From: Streptomyces sp. DHE7-1
Lineage (GTDB): Bacteria; Actinomycetota; Actinomycetes; Streptomycetales; Streptomycetaceae
Direction of reading: 5' to 3'
Assembly: GCA_016432725.1 (NCBI GenBank)
Contig: JACJDG010000003.1
Coordinates: 6,168,001 to 6,232,000 of the forward strand
DNA: 64,000 bases
Shown: one piece after another, positions 16,353 through 24,410 of the stretch
Layout: the number at the start of each line of letters is the position of its first letter
How positions within the stretch are numbered: position 1 is the stretch's first letter
The notes under the pieces: generated by a model
Told to the model about the DNA's origin: nothing
The model's database searches: none
What the model saw: only the letters and a program-made list of their open reading frames with translations
Translations under genes and position numbers: made by a program

Positions 16353-17312
16353 GTGACTTCATCCAACCGCATCAGCAGGTCCATCCGGAAGAACCGAGGC
16401 GCGGCCGTCGCCGCCCTCGCGGCGGCGACGGCGCTGCTGGCGGGATGCAACTCCTCCGACGGCAAGGCCGACAACCCCCTCACGGACAGCAACGCGAGCG
16501 GCGACAGCGTCGTCGTCGGATCCAACAACTTCGCCGAGAGCATCCTGCTCGCGGACATCTACGGCGAAGCCCTCAAGGCCAAGGGAATCAAGGTCACTTA
16601 CAAGCCGAACATCGGCAGCCGGGAGACCACCTACGGTCTGCTCAAGAACGGCTCCGTCACCGTCCTGCCCGAGTACAACGGCGCCCTGCTGGCCTACCTC
16701 GACCCGAAGGCCGCTCCGAAGACGCTGGCGGCGACCACTTCGGCCATCGAGGGGAAGCTGCACTCGAAGCTGACCCTGCTGAAGCCCTCGCCCGCCGAGG
16801 ACAAGGACTCGATCACGGTCAACGCGGCCACCGCCGAGAAGTACGGCCTCAGCGAGAAGTCCTCGATCGCCGACCTGAAGGACGTGGCGAAGGACCTGGC
16901 CATCGGCGCCTCGCCGGAGTTCCAGACCCGCCGGCAGGGTCTGGTCGGCCTGAAGTCCGTCTACGGGCTCCAGTTCAAGTCCTTCAAGGCGCTGGACGCG
17001 GGCGGCCCGCTCACCCAGGCGGCGCTGAAGAAGAACGCCGTGCAGGCCGCGGACATCTTCACCACGGACCCGACCATCTCCAAGGAGAAGTTCGTCGTCC
17101 TGCAGGACCCCGAGAACCTCTTCGGCTTCGAGAACGTGCAGCCGCTCGTCCGCAAGGGTGAACTCTCCCAGAAGGGCGTCGACGCGCTCGACGCCGTCTC
17201 CGCCAAGCTGGACACGGCGACCCTGCTCGACCTGGACACCCAGGTGCAGTCGCAGAACAAGGACCCGCTGGACGTGGCCAAGGCCTGGCTGGACTCCGCC
17301 GGCCTCAGCTGA
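16353..17312 (+). CDS. Osmoprotectant ABC transporter substrate-binding lipoprotein
   Basis: This 319-aa lipoprotein has a lysine/arginine-rich n-region, a hydrophobic stretch and the lipobox LLAGC (Cys near residue 31). The mature part begins with a Ser/Asp-rich linker and then SVVVGSNNFAESILLADIYGEAL. That is the glycine-betaine/choline-binding OpuAC/OpuCC signature, followed by YGLLKNGSVTVLPEYNGALLAYL. It starts at GTG 16353. It delivers ligand outside the membrane to the permeases upstream. Its stop overlaps the convergent DUF6114 gene by 8 bp. Confidence 0.87.
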   Translation: MTSSNRISRSIRKNRGAAVAALAAATALLAGCNSSDGKADNPLTDSNASGDSVVVGSNNFAESILLADIYGEALKAKGIKVTYKPNIGSRETTYGLLKNGSVTVLPEYNGALLAYLDPKAAPKTLAATTSAIEGKLHSKLTLLKPSPAEDKDSITVNAATAEKYGLSEKSSIADLKDVAKDLAIGASPEFQTRRQGLVGLKSVYGLQFKSFKALDAGGPLTQAALKKNAVQAADIFTTDPTISKEKFVVLQDPENLFGFENVQPLVRKGELSQKGVDALDAVSAKLDTATLLDLDTQVQSQNKDPLDVAKAWLDSAGLS

Positions 17313-17751
17313 CCCGCGGGACCTGCGCCGTCCCCCCGGAGGCCCGCACCGGTTCTCCGGCGTCCTGAGCCGCCGCCCGTGCCCGCGCACGCCGGCGGCG
17401 GCTCACCCGGGGCGGCTGGTCGGGCAGCCAGCCGAAGGTGAGGCAGCTCCCGACGGCGCCGAGCAGCAGGCCCACCAGGAAGCCGCCCAGGTTCGAGGTG
17501 AGCCAGCTCCCCAGGGACAGCAGGATCCCGGTGAGGGAGTAGAAGAGGCGCTGGCCCGGGCTGAAGAGGATCAGCAGACCGCAGATCGTCATCAGCACCG
17601 GCAGCAGATAGCCGGCCAGGCCCTGCATGCCGATGTGCAGGATCACCGGGAGCGGTGCCTTCATGGTCACCAGGATCTCGGCACCGCCGAGCACCAGCAG
17701 CAGACCGCCCGCGAACGGCCGGCGCCCCCTCCACTGCCGGAAGCGGTTCAC
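17305..17751 (-). CDS. DUF6114 membrane protein
   Basis: This 148-aa membrane protein has about four hydrophobic helices (FAGGLLLVLGGAEILV, GYLLPVLMTICGLLIL, YSLTGILLSLGSWL, GGFLVGLLLGAVGSCLTF) and a basic, Arg-rich cytoplasmic tail. It matches DUF6114, which in Streptomyces regularly follows a DUF6230 gene. The GTG start at 17751 overlaps the DUF6230 stop by 4 bp, so the pair is translationally coupled. Its function is unknown. Confidence 0.8.
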   Translation of the reverse strand: MNRFRQWRGRRPFAGGLLLVLGGAEILVTMKAPLPVILHIGMQGLAGYLLPVLMTICGLLILFSPGQRLFYSLTGILLSLGSWLTSNLGGFLVGLLLGAVGSCLTFGWLPDQPPRVSRRRRARARAAAQDAGEPVRASGGTAQVPRVS

Positions 17752-18425
17752 CGGGGGCAGCCGTCGCCGTCGAAGCGCATGTGCAGGTTCGGCAGCTTGA
17801 ACACGGCGGCGGTGGCCGCGTAGTTGTGCTGGTACAGGTCGGTGATGACGACCTTGTCGGCCTGCTGCCCATAGACGCCCCTGGGGCCCTGGACGTCCGC
17901 CTTGTCGAAGGTGCTGGCGTCCCGGCCGATCTCGATGCCGTCGAACGTGGCGTTGCCCTTGATGTCGTCCGAGTCGATGGCCAGGTTCGACACGCCGACC
18001 GGCCTGGAGCCGCCGCCGGCGGTGAGCACGAGCTGGATGCCGCCGAGGTCGACGCTCTGGCAGAGGTTGGTCAGCGTGCCGTCCTTCACCACCGAGGTGA
18101 CGACGAGTTCCTGGCCGCCCGTGTCCCCTGGTTCGGGCTGTTCTCGATCATGTTGTCCAGCGCGCCGAACTGCTCGAACCCGGTGCCCTCGAGCTTGTCC
18201 GCGGTGACCACGAACGGCATGCCGGAGATGGCGAACTGGACGCCGAGCGCCCCCTGCGCGGTCAGGATCGCGAGGCCGGCGGCGACCAGTGTGGCCGGCA
18301 CCGCCATCATCGCGGCCCGGCGCGCCCGGACCCGTCCCGTCCGGGGTGTCGGGCACTTCGGGGGAACCGCTTGCGGCGTTCTCGGGGGTGTCTTCGGCGG
18401 ACGAGAAGTCCGGTGACGAGGCCAT
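17748..18425 (-). CDS. DUF6230 family protein, two frameshifts
   Basis: The start is ATG 18425 (MASSPDFSSAED). A basic segment and one membrane helix follow (RARRAAMMAVPATLVAAGLAILTAQGALG). Then comes a predicted exported beta-rich domain (VQFAISGMPFVVTADKLEGTGFEQFG, GIEIGRDASTFDKADVQGPRGVYG, LPNLHMRFDGDGC). This matches DUF6230, once mis-named cholesterol esterase. The reading must change frame near 18330-18346 and again at CCCC 18125-18128 (NQG then DTGGQELVV). The corrected length is 225 aa. The protein is probably surface-associated in spores or the cell wall; no enzymatic motif is visible. Confidence 0.75.
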   Translation of the reverse strand: MASSPDFSSAEDTPENAASGSPEVPDTPDGTGPGAPGRDDGGAGHTGRRRPRDPDRAGGARRPVRHLRHAVRGHRGQARGHRVRAVRRAGQHDREQPEPGDTGGQELVVTSVVKDGTLTNLCQSVDLGGIQLVLTAGGGSRPVGVSNLAIDSDDIKGNATFDGIEIGRDASTFDKADVQGPRGVYGQQADKVVITDLYQHNYAATAAVFKLPNLHMRFDGDGCPR

Positions 18426-19065
18426 GTGTCTGCTCCCATGGGCATGGATCGATGCGGATCGGGCTCCAGTGGCGCGGTGTCCTGGCGCGGACGGGGCTGT
18501 CACGCGTACGCCTCCTCGCCCTCCCGGCGGGGCAAGGGCTTTCTCGTTACGCGTCAGTAGCCTTCTCGGAAGTTACCGCCGGTTACTTTGGAGGGTCAAG
18601 GGAGTTGTGAAAATAGGGTGTCGAGGGTGCGGCTGTACGGCAACTCCTGTTGTACGCCTTGACGTTGATGGCCCATCAGGTCTAAAACTCTGCCTGATCT
18701 CCTCTGGATCCGTGGCGCCGGATCCGCCGAGCGGCGTCGGCCGCGTTCCCGGCCTCTTCTGATCACCGCTCCGCCCGGCAGCACGCCTGCCCGGTACGCT
18801 CCACCGCTCTTCGCGCTCTCGCCCCGCCGTGCCCGGGTCCGGCCGTCCGGCCCGCGCGGCAGGTTCCTTCCCGGCCACGCGCCGGTTCACCGATCGGCCG
18901 CCGCTGCCGGTCCGTCACGTACGGAGAAGGCGTCACGGACCGGCAACGGCGGTGGACCGGAGAGGCGTCATGCCCCGGTACGCCGCAAGGCCCCATTCCT
19001 TCCCACGGCACCCCGAACCCCCCACCTCACCCCACGACACCCCCACTTCGAAGAGAGGCACCCGC
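18426..19065. other. 640-bp non-coding region between DUF6230 and the secreted-protein gene
   Basis: No credible gene is present. The sequence near 18541-18700 is less GC-rich than its surroundings. On the minus strand TTGACC (18594-18599) with a TAACTT-like element 18 bp downstream could drive DUF6230. Three GTTAC words lie in 18546-18586. On the plus strand a promoter-like element at 18659-18686 could drive the secreted-protein gene. Confidence 0.4.
18659..18686 (+). promoter_or_regulatory. Candidate promoter with inverted repeat in the spacer
   Basis: TTGACG (18659-18664) and TCTAAA (18681-18686) are separated by 16 bp. The spacer carries TGATGG-C-CCATCA (18666-18678), a perfect 6-bp inverted repeat that could be an operator. 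It lies about 380 bp upstream of the secreted-protein start at 19066. Confidence 0.35.
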
Positions 19066-19719
19066 ATGCGTACGCGCACCCTCCTCGCCCTGGCCGGAGC
19101 CGCCACCGCGCTCACCGTCGCCGCCGCCGTCCCGTCCTCCGCGGCCGGCGGCGCCGTCCTGACCACGGGCGGCACCGGTGGCACCGCCGCCGCGGTCGGC
19201 GACACCCTGACCGCGCCGCTGGCCGCCGGCACCTCCGCCACCCTCTACTCGAGCGCGACCGGCACCAGCGGCGTGAGCTGCAAGACCTCCCAGTTCACCG
19301 CCAAGGTCACCAGCAACCCGGCCGCCCCCGGCACGGCCACCGAGTCGGTCACCGGGCACACCTTCGACCCGAGCAGCTGCACCAGCAACGTCGCCGGCGT
19401 GCTCGGCGTCAGCAGCATCGTGATCGACAATCTGCCCTACACCGCCACGGTCACCTCGGCCGGCGTCCTCAGCGTGACCCCGCCCAGCGGCTCCACCATT
19501 CAGACCACGGTCAAACTGAGCACCTTGCTCGGCACGGTCACCTGTGTCTACCGGGCGCCGGGCCTGACCGGAACCGCCGCCAACGGCGACAGCAGCATCA
19601 GCTTCACCAACCAGCAGTTCACCAAGTTCTCCGGCTCGTCCCTGTGCTTCGCCAACGGCTACTTCACCGCCAAGTACGCCCCCGTCACCGACGCCGGCGT
19701 CCGGGTCTACGTCAACTGA
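19066..19719 (+). CDS. Secreted Ser/Thr-rich beta protein of unknown function
   Basis: This 217-aa protein has a clear Sec signal peptide (MRTRTLLALAGAATALTVAAAVPSSAAG, cleavage near residue 27) and an AAGAGAGG ribosome site. The mature part is rich in Thr, Ser, Gly and Val, with alternating short hydrophobic stretches. It has four Cys residues (SCKTS, SCTSN, TCVYRA, LCFAN) suited to two disulfides, which suggests an extracellular all-beta fold. No catalytic motif was recognised. It lies downstream of and divergent from DUF6230/DUF6114. Similar exported proteins of this style are common in Streptomyces. Confidence 0.75.
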   Translation: MRTRTLLALAGAATALTVAAAVPSSAAGGAVLTTGGTGGTAAAVGDTLTAPLAAGTSATLYSSATGTSGVSCKTSQFTAKVTSNPAAPGTATESVTGHTFDPSSCTSNVAGVLGVSSIVIDNLPYTATVTSAGVLSVTPPSGSTIQTTVKLSTLLGTVTCVYRAPGLTGTAANGDSSISFTNQQFTKFSGSSLCFANGYFTAKYAPVTDAGVRVYVN

Positions 19720-19736
19720 CCAACCGGGAACGGGGT

Positions 19737-20675
19737 TCAGCGCCGCCGTAGTCGCGGGACGAGGACCGCGCCCGCGACGAGCATCAGCACCGCGGCGGCA
19801 CCGCCCGCCACCAACGGAGCCGAGGGGCCCGCGTCCGCGCGGGTCTCCTCGGCCACCGGCGTGCCGTCATCGGCGTCGGCCGACGGGGTACCCGGGGTCC
19901 CGGCGGGAGCCGAAGCCGAGGCCGAAGCGGAAGCCGGTGACGAGGAACGGGCGGCCGGTGTCCGCGCGGGCCGTGCGCTCGCCGGCGCGTCCTGGCCGCC
20001 CGCGCTCTCCGGGGCCTTCGCCGCCGCGCCGGCCTTCTCCGGGAACACCACGTCGGAGCACGAGTAATAGGTGTCCGGGGTGCTGCTGTTCTGCCAGATC
20101 GTGTACAGCATCTGACGTCCCGTCCGGTCCTTCGGCAGGGTGGCCGCCAGGTGGTACGCCCCGTTCGTCAGCGGCGGGTCCTTGACCTCCGCGAAGGGGC
20201 GCGTGGGCAGATCGGACCAGGTCAGCGGCTTCTCCGGGTCGTAGCCAGGCCGGGTGAGGTACAGCCGGAACGTGCCGGTGTGCGCGATCGTCGAGGCGTA
20301 CGTCATCGTCAGCCGCCCGCCCGGGCTCAGCCGGGTCGCCGGCCAGTCCGCCCTGGGCAGGTCGAGCCCCCGGTAGGCGGGCAGGTTCCCGCTGCACAGT
20401 CTGCCGTCGGGGATCACCTGCCGGTCCCGGCCGGCCACGCCGGCCACGCGCAGGTTGTCCCATGCGGTGAACGGCGCGCCGTTCGCGGATGTCGCGGCCC
20501 GGCAGGCCGCGGACCGGTTCGCGGAGCCGCCCTCGGGTGAGCAGGCGTACACCCGGCTGACCGGGTCCGTGGGGGCGCCGTGGGCCAGGGCGGGCCCCGC
20601 CGTCCACGGCAGGAGCAGGAGCGGGAGAGCCGCCGCGGCAGCCGTGACGCTCAGGCGGGCGGTCATCCGAGTCAT
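19737..20675 (-). CDS. AA10 lytic polysaccharide monooxygenase with C-terminal membrane anchor
   Basis: This 312-aa protein starts at ATG 20675 behind GAGGAGACG. The signal peptide ends ...GPALA before HGAPTDPVSRVY, giving the N-terminal His of the copper histidine brace. The second His lies in STIAHTGTFRLYLT. The AA10 (chitin/cellulose-binding CBM33) domain runs to about YYSCSDVVFPE. After it come a Ser/Ala/Pro-rich linker, a hydrophobic helix (PLVAGGAAAVLMLVAGAVLV) and a final PRLRRR. The enzyme is thus likely anchored at the cell surface rather than released. It oxidatively cleaves crystalline polysaccharide; chitin versus cellulose specificity cannot be read from the sequence. Confidence 0.87.
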   Translation of the reverse strand: MTRMTARLSVTAAAAALPLLLLPWTAGPALAHGAPTDPVSRVYACSPEGGSANRSAACRAATSANGAPFTAWDNLRVAGVAGRDRQVIPDGRLCSGNLPAYRGLDLPRADWPATRLSPGGRLTMTYASTIAHTGTFRLYLTRPGYDPEKPLTWSDLPTRPFAEVKDPPLTNGAYHLAATLPKDRTGRQMLYTIWQNSSTPDTYYSCSDVVFPEKAGAAAKAPESAGGQDAPASARPARTPAARSSSPASASASASAPAGTPGTPSADADDGTPVAEETRADAGPSAPLVAGGAAAVLMLVAGAVLVPRLRRR

Positions 20676-21074
20676 CCGGGACGTCTCCTCGGCGGGCGCG
20701 GGAACGAGGTCTGCCGCATCCAGTACGGCAGGCGCGTTCCCGGCGTTCATCACAGACCGCGTCGGCTGTTTTCGCGTGCCTCCGCGCGCGGCGCCCGGCC
20801 GGCGGCCCGTCCGTCCGACGCTGCGCCGGCCGACGCTCATCCGCATGACGGTACTTGGCTTCCGGAAACCGTCGAAGTAGCGGAATAGGGGCTTCCTGCT
20901 GGGAGGCGTTTGCGGAAAGCAAGTCGGGCCCGGAGTGCGCGCGGGCGGGCCGAAACTGTCCGCGGGAAAGTTCCGCCCGGCCGACTCCCGTCGCCTCTGC
21001 GTGAGTTATCGTGTGCGTGAGGTCAAAACAAACCGCGTGTCCCGTTCGGTCGAGGCGCGAGGAGGGGGCATTCG
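20676..21074. other. 399-bp divergent intergenic region between LPMO and TetR genes
   Basis: No gene is seen. The left part holds the LPMO leader (ribosome site GAGGAG near 20685-20690). The right 80 bp, less GC-rich, hold the autoregulator-type site described separately and a GGAGGGGG ribosome site for the TetR gene. Confidence 0.5.
21025..21050 (+). promoter_or_regulatory. ARE-like autoregulator element upstream of the TetR gene
   Basis: The half-site AACAAACCG (21026-21034) matches the inverse of the CGGTTTGTT half-site of gamma-butyrolactone-receptor boxes. A second, imperfect half (CGTTCGGT, 21043-21050) follows at dyad spacing. It lies 25-50 bp before the ATG and fits autorepression by the encoded ScbR-like protein. 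Confidence 0.4.
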
Positions 21075-21722
21075 ATGGCCAGGCAGTTACGGGCGGAGCA
21101 GACACGGTCGACGATCATCACGGCCGCCGCCGACCTGTTCGACCGGCAGGGCTACGAGTGCACCAGCCTGAGCGACATCGTCGGCCACGCGAAGGTCACC
21201 AAGGGGGCGTTGTACTTCCACTTCGCCGCCAAGGAGGATCTCGCCCACGCGATCCTCGACCTCCAGTCCAGGGCCGCGCAGAAGGTCGTCGACGACGTCG
21301 AGCGCCGTGGCTACTCCTCGCTGGAGGCCCTGATGCGCGCCACGTTCGCCGTCGCCCGGCTCGCCGTCGAGGACCCGGTGCCGCGCGCCGGACTGCGTCT
21401 GGCCACCACGGACGTCCCGGTGCGGCCGCCGATGCGGCATCCGTTCACCGAGTGGCTGGAGTTCGCCGGCCGGAAGTTCACCGGTGCCGTCCGGGAGGCC
21501 GATGTGCACCCCGAGATGGACGTGGGCGTCGTCGCGCACTCCCTTGTCTGCTTCTTCATCGGCACCCGGGTCGCCGGCCGTTCCCTCGAACCGGTCGGAC
21601 GGCTGCCCCGGCGAGTGGCCGAGATGTGGCACCTCATGATCAGGGGCGTGGTGCCGGTGCACCGGCGTCCGCGCTACCTCACCCTCGCCACGCAGCTCGA
21701 GCGGGAGATCAGAACCGGCTGA
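21075..21722 (+). CDS. ScbR/ArpA-like gamma-butyrolactone receptor-type TetR regulator
   Basis: This 215-aa protein starts at ATG 21075 with GGAGGGGG eight bases upstream. The N-terminal helix-turn-helix (residues about 5-55: QTRSTIITAAADLFDRQGYE, VTKGALYFHFAAKEDLA) is the conserved autoregulator-receptor type seen in ScbR, ArpA and relatives. The ligand domain carries RLATTDVPV and PFTEWLEFAGRKF. Such proteins bind ARE boxes and are released by gamma-butyrolactones or related signals to switch on specialised metabolism. A possible ARE half-site lies just upstream. No butyrolactone synthase gene is in the window, so it may be an orphan (pseudo-receptor). Confidence 0.83.
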   Translation: MARQLRAEQTRSTIITAAADLFDRQGYECTSLSDIVGHAKVTKGALYFHFAAKEDLAHAILDLQSRAAQKVVDDVERRGYSSLEALMRATFAVARLAVEDPVPRAGLRLATTDVPVRPPMRHPFTEWLEFAGRKFTGAVREADVHPEMDVGVVAHSLVCFFIGTRVAGRSLEPVGRLPRRVAEMWHLMIRGVVPVHRRPRYLTLATQLEREIRTG

Positions 21723-21744
21723 CCAGCGCGGTACGGTGACGGGC

Positions 21745-22944
21745 ATGCCAGACATCTCCGACGCGCCCGTGCTCCTCGGGAACGGACCCGGCTCGTTCCC
21801 GCACAGCGTGCTGGCCGAGCGGCACCCCGCGATCATCCGGCGGGTGCGGGACGCCTTCCCCTACGGTCCCGGGCAGCACCGGGCGCTGGACGAGCTGCTG
21901 GAGAGCTGTGTGTCGGGCGTGCTCGCACCGCTGCCCGAGGACGCGGGCGACTTGGCGCGGTGGCGTGCCTGGGGCCTGGACGACCACGTGGGCCGGTCCT
22001 GGTTCGACGTGCCGTGGCTGTGGTCCGAGAGCTACTTCTACCGCCTGCTGCTGGAGGCCGTCGGCTACTTCGGCCCCGGCGCCTGGCAGGGCGTCGATCC
22101 CTTCCGGCCCTTCAAACGCGCCGAACTCGACTCCCCGGAGACCGGCGAGGAACTGGCCGCGCTCGACGCGCTCCGGGACCGGCCGGAACCGGACCGGGCC
22201 CGCGCCCTGCTGCACGGTTCGCTCTGGGGCAACCGTGCCGACCTGGGCTTCCGCCTCTCCGCCGGGGACGGCGAGGACGCCGCGCCGGTGCCCGCCCTGG
22301 TCGCCGACGACAGCGAGACCCTGTGGTCGCTGGTGCCGCCCTCCGGCACCGGCACGCTGTGCCTGGTCGCCGACAACGCGGGCCGCGAACTCGTCCCCGA
22401 CCTGCTGCTGATCGCCCACCTGCTCGGCGCGGGCCGCATCGGCAGGGCGGTGCTGCACGTCAAGCCGTACCCGTACTACGTCTCCGACGCCACCACCGCC
22501 GACGTGGTCGACGCCCTGCGGCGGCTCGTCGCGGCGCCCGGAGCGGCGGGGGAGTACGGGCGGCTGCTCTGGGCGGCCATGGCCGAGGGGCGGGTCACGG
22601 TACGCGCCCACCCCTTCTCCGGTGGGCCGCTGCCGTACGCCGGCCTGCCGGACGAGCTGCGGGCCGAGTTCGCCCCGGCCGTCCTGACCGTCGTCAAGGG
22701 CGACCTCAACTACCGTCGTCTGGTGGGCGACCGGCGGTGGCCGCCGACCACGTCCTTCCAGGAGGTGACCGCCGGCTTCCCCGGCCCGGTCGCCGCCCTG
22801 CGCACCCTGAAGTCCGACGTGATCACCGGCCTCACCGCGGCCACCGAGGCCGCGCTGGTCGCGGCAGAGGGACAGCGCTGGCGCACCGCCGGCACCCACG
22901 CCCTCATCCAGGTGAACGCCTCAGACAACGTACGCGGGCAGTGA
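21745..22944 (+). CDS. ARMT1/DUF89-like damage-control phosphatase family protein
   Basis: This 399-aa cytoplasmic protein has the layout of ARMT1-like (DUF89) proteins. It shows a helical N-terminal part (DELLESCVSGVLAPLPEDA, WLWSESYFYRLLLEAVGYF) and a catalytic part with LCLVADNAGRELVPDLLLIAHLL, where D-N-x-G-x-E corresponds to the metal-binding signature. HVKPYPYYVSDAT and VVKGDLNYRRLVGD follow. These enzymes hydrolyse phosphate from damaged or reactive metabolites. The start is ATG 21745; an in-frame GTG lies 9 bp earlier. The 3' end overlaps the convergent P450 gene by 24 bp. The substrate is not predictable. Confidence 0.78.
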   Translation: MPDISDAPVLLGNGPGSFPHSVLAERHPAIIRRVRDAFPYGPGQHRALDELLESCVSGVLAPLPEDAGDLARWRAWGLDDHVGRSWFDVPWLWSESYFYRLLLEAVGYFGPGAWQGVDPFRPFKRAELDSPETGEELAALDALRDRPEPDRARALLHGSLWGNRADLGFRLSAGDGEDAAPVPALVADDSETLWSLVPPSGTGTLCLVADNAGRELVPDLLLIAHLLGAGRIGRAVLHVKPYPYYVSDATTADVVDALRRLVAAPGAAGEYGRLLWAAMAEGRVTVRAHPFSGGPLPYAGLPDELRAEFAPAVLTVVKGDLNYRRLVGDRRWPPTTSFQEVTAGFPGPVAALRTLKSDVITGLTAATEAALVAAEGQRWRTAGTHALIQVNASDNVRGQ

Positions 22945-24183
22945 CTTGACGCCGTTGATGAAGTTGGACACCAGCCGCCGGGCCGGACCGGCCGGCCGCG
23001 GGCCGGGCAGGGCGCGCAGCATCTCCTCGTGCAGCAGCCGCAGTTGCAGCCGTGCGAAATGGGCGCCCAGGCAGACGTGCGGGCCGTCCCCGAAGGAGAC
23101 GTGCGGGTTGGGCGCGCGGGTGAGGTCCAGCCGCCCGGGACCGGCGAAGACCCGCTCGTCCCGGTTGGCGGAGGCGTGGAACACCACGACCTTCTCACCC
23201 GCCCGGATCCGGCGGCCCGCCAGCTCGGTGTCGCGCGCCGTCGTCCGCCGGAACGTCAGCACGGGCGGATGCCAGCGCAGCAACTCCTCGACGGCCGGTC
23301 CGAGTCCGGTCTCCCCGGTGCGCAGCCTCCGGTAGGCGTCCGGGTGCTCCATCAGCGCCAGCAGCCCGCCGGGGGCCGCGCTGCGCACGGTGTCGTTGCC
23401 CGCGACGGTGAGCAGGAAGAAGAACATCTCCAGCTCGGCGCCGGCGAGTTCCCGGTCGTGGGCGAGGGCCGTCAGGATGTCGTCCGCCGGGAACCGTCGC
23501 TTGTGCGCGGCCAGTTCCCGGGCGTACTCGAACATGTCCCGCAGTGCGGCCGGCGACCGCGGATTCACCGGCCTGCCCGATGCGTCCAGCGCCGGGAGAG
23601 CGGCCTCGTCCGGGTCCTGGTACCCGATCACCCGCTGCGTCCAGTGCAGCAGGAGCCCGCGGTCGCTCTCCGGAACACCCAGCAGGTCGGCCAGGTTGAG
23701 CAGGGCGTACTCGTCGGTGACGGCGGCCACCAGATCGACCGTGCCGTCGCCCGCGCGCGCCTCCCGCAGCGCCCGCGCGAGCAGGGCGCGCGCCCGCTCC
23801 CGCGCCACCGCCGCGAAGCGGTCGACGCGGCCCGGCGTGAACGCCCGGCTCACCCGCCGCCGCAGCCCGCCGTGGTCCGGCGGGTCCTGATTGAGCATCA
23901 TCCGCCGGATGAACGGCAGGTCGTCCGGGTCGGGGTCCCGGATCTGGGTGGCGCCGAGGTGCGAGGAGTACGTCGCCGGGTCCTTGAGCACGCGCACCAC
24001 GTCGGCGTGCCGGGTCACCGCCCAGAAGCCGGGGCCGGCCGGCCAGCCCAGCACCTCCGCCTCCTCCTGCCAGGCCACCGGGTGGTGGTCGCGCAGGACG
24101 CGGTAGTCGGCGTGGGGCACCCCGGCGGCGTAGCGGCGCGGGTCGAAGACGTCGGGCACCGGCGGTGCCTCGCGCACGCTCAC
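22921..24183 (-). CDS. Cytochrome P450
   Basis: This 420-aa soluble bacterial P450 has the I-helix motif AGNDT near residue 255, the K-helix ExxR (EELLRW region) and the heme-binding loop FGDGPHVCLGAHFAR with its Cys ligand. The N-terminal region (FDPRRYAAGVPHADYRVLRDHHPVAW) and RMMLNQDPPDHGGLRRRVSRAF resemble CYP125/CYP124/CYP107-like class I enzymes, which need ferredoxin partners; none is adjacent. It is divergent from geosmin synthase (227 bp between starts), so it may act on a terpenoid, but that is only a positional hint. It ends inside the convergent ARMT1-like gene. Confidence 0.88.
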   Translation of the reverse strand: MSVREAPPVPDVFDPRRYAAGVPHADYRVLRDHHPVAWQEEAEVLGWPAGPGFWAVTRHADVVRVLKDPATYSSHLGATQIRDPDPDDLPFIRRMMLNQDPPDHGGLRRRVSRAFTPGRVDRFAAVARERARALLARALREARAGDGTVDLVAAVTDEYALLNLADLLGVPESDRGLLLHWTQRVIGYQDPDEAALPALDASGRPVNPRSPAALRDMFEYARELAAHKRRFPADDILTALAHDRELAGAELEMFFFLLTVAGNDTVRSAAPGGLLALMEHPDAYRRLRTGETGLGPAVEELLRWHPPVLTFRRTTARDTELAGRRIRAGEKVVVFHASANRDERVFAGPGRLDLTRAPNPHVSFGDGPHVCLGAHFARLQLRLLHEEMLRALPGPRPAGPARRLVSNFINGVKSLPAYVV

Positions 24184-24410
24184 GCGGGCCCGCCCCCGTC
24201 CGCTCGCGGGAAGGTCATCACGCCCCTACCGTGGCCCGCGCCGGGGCGCCCGGCAAGAGCGCGGACGGGCACCGCCGCGCGCACCGGGCGCGTGGGCCGC
24301 CAACGGCACCAGTGCCCGAACCAGTTGTCCCGTTCCATGGCATTTCACGCGATGGTGTGATCATGGGCCGCCCCCGGATGGCCCTGACGGGCGCCGGGTA
24401 GGGCCCCGCC

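Noticed and set aside
18540..18560. CGTAAC on the minus strand as a BldN-type -35 element
   Set aside because: The -10 region at the right spacing (CGCCGG) does not match CGTTGA.
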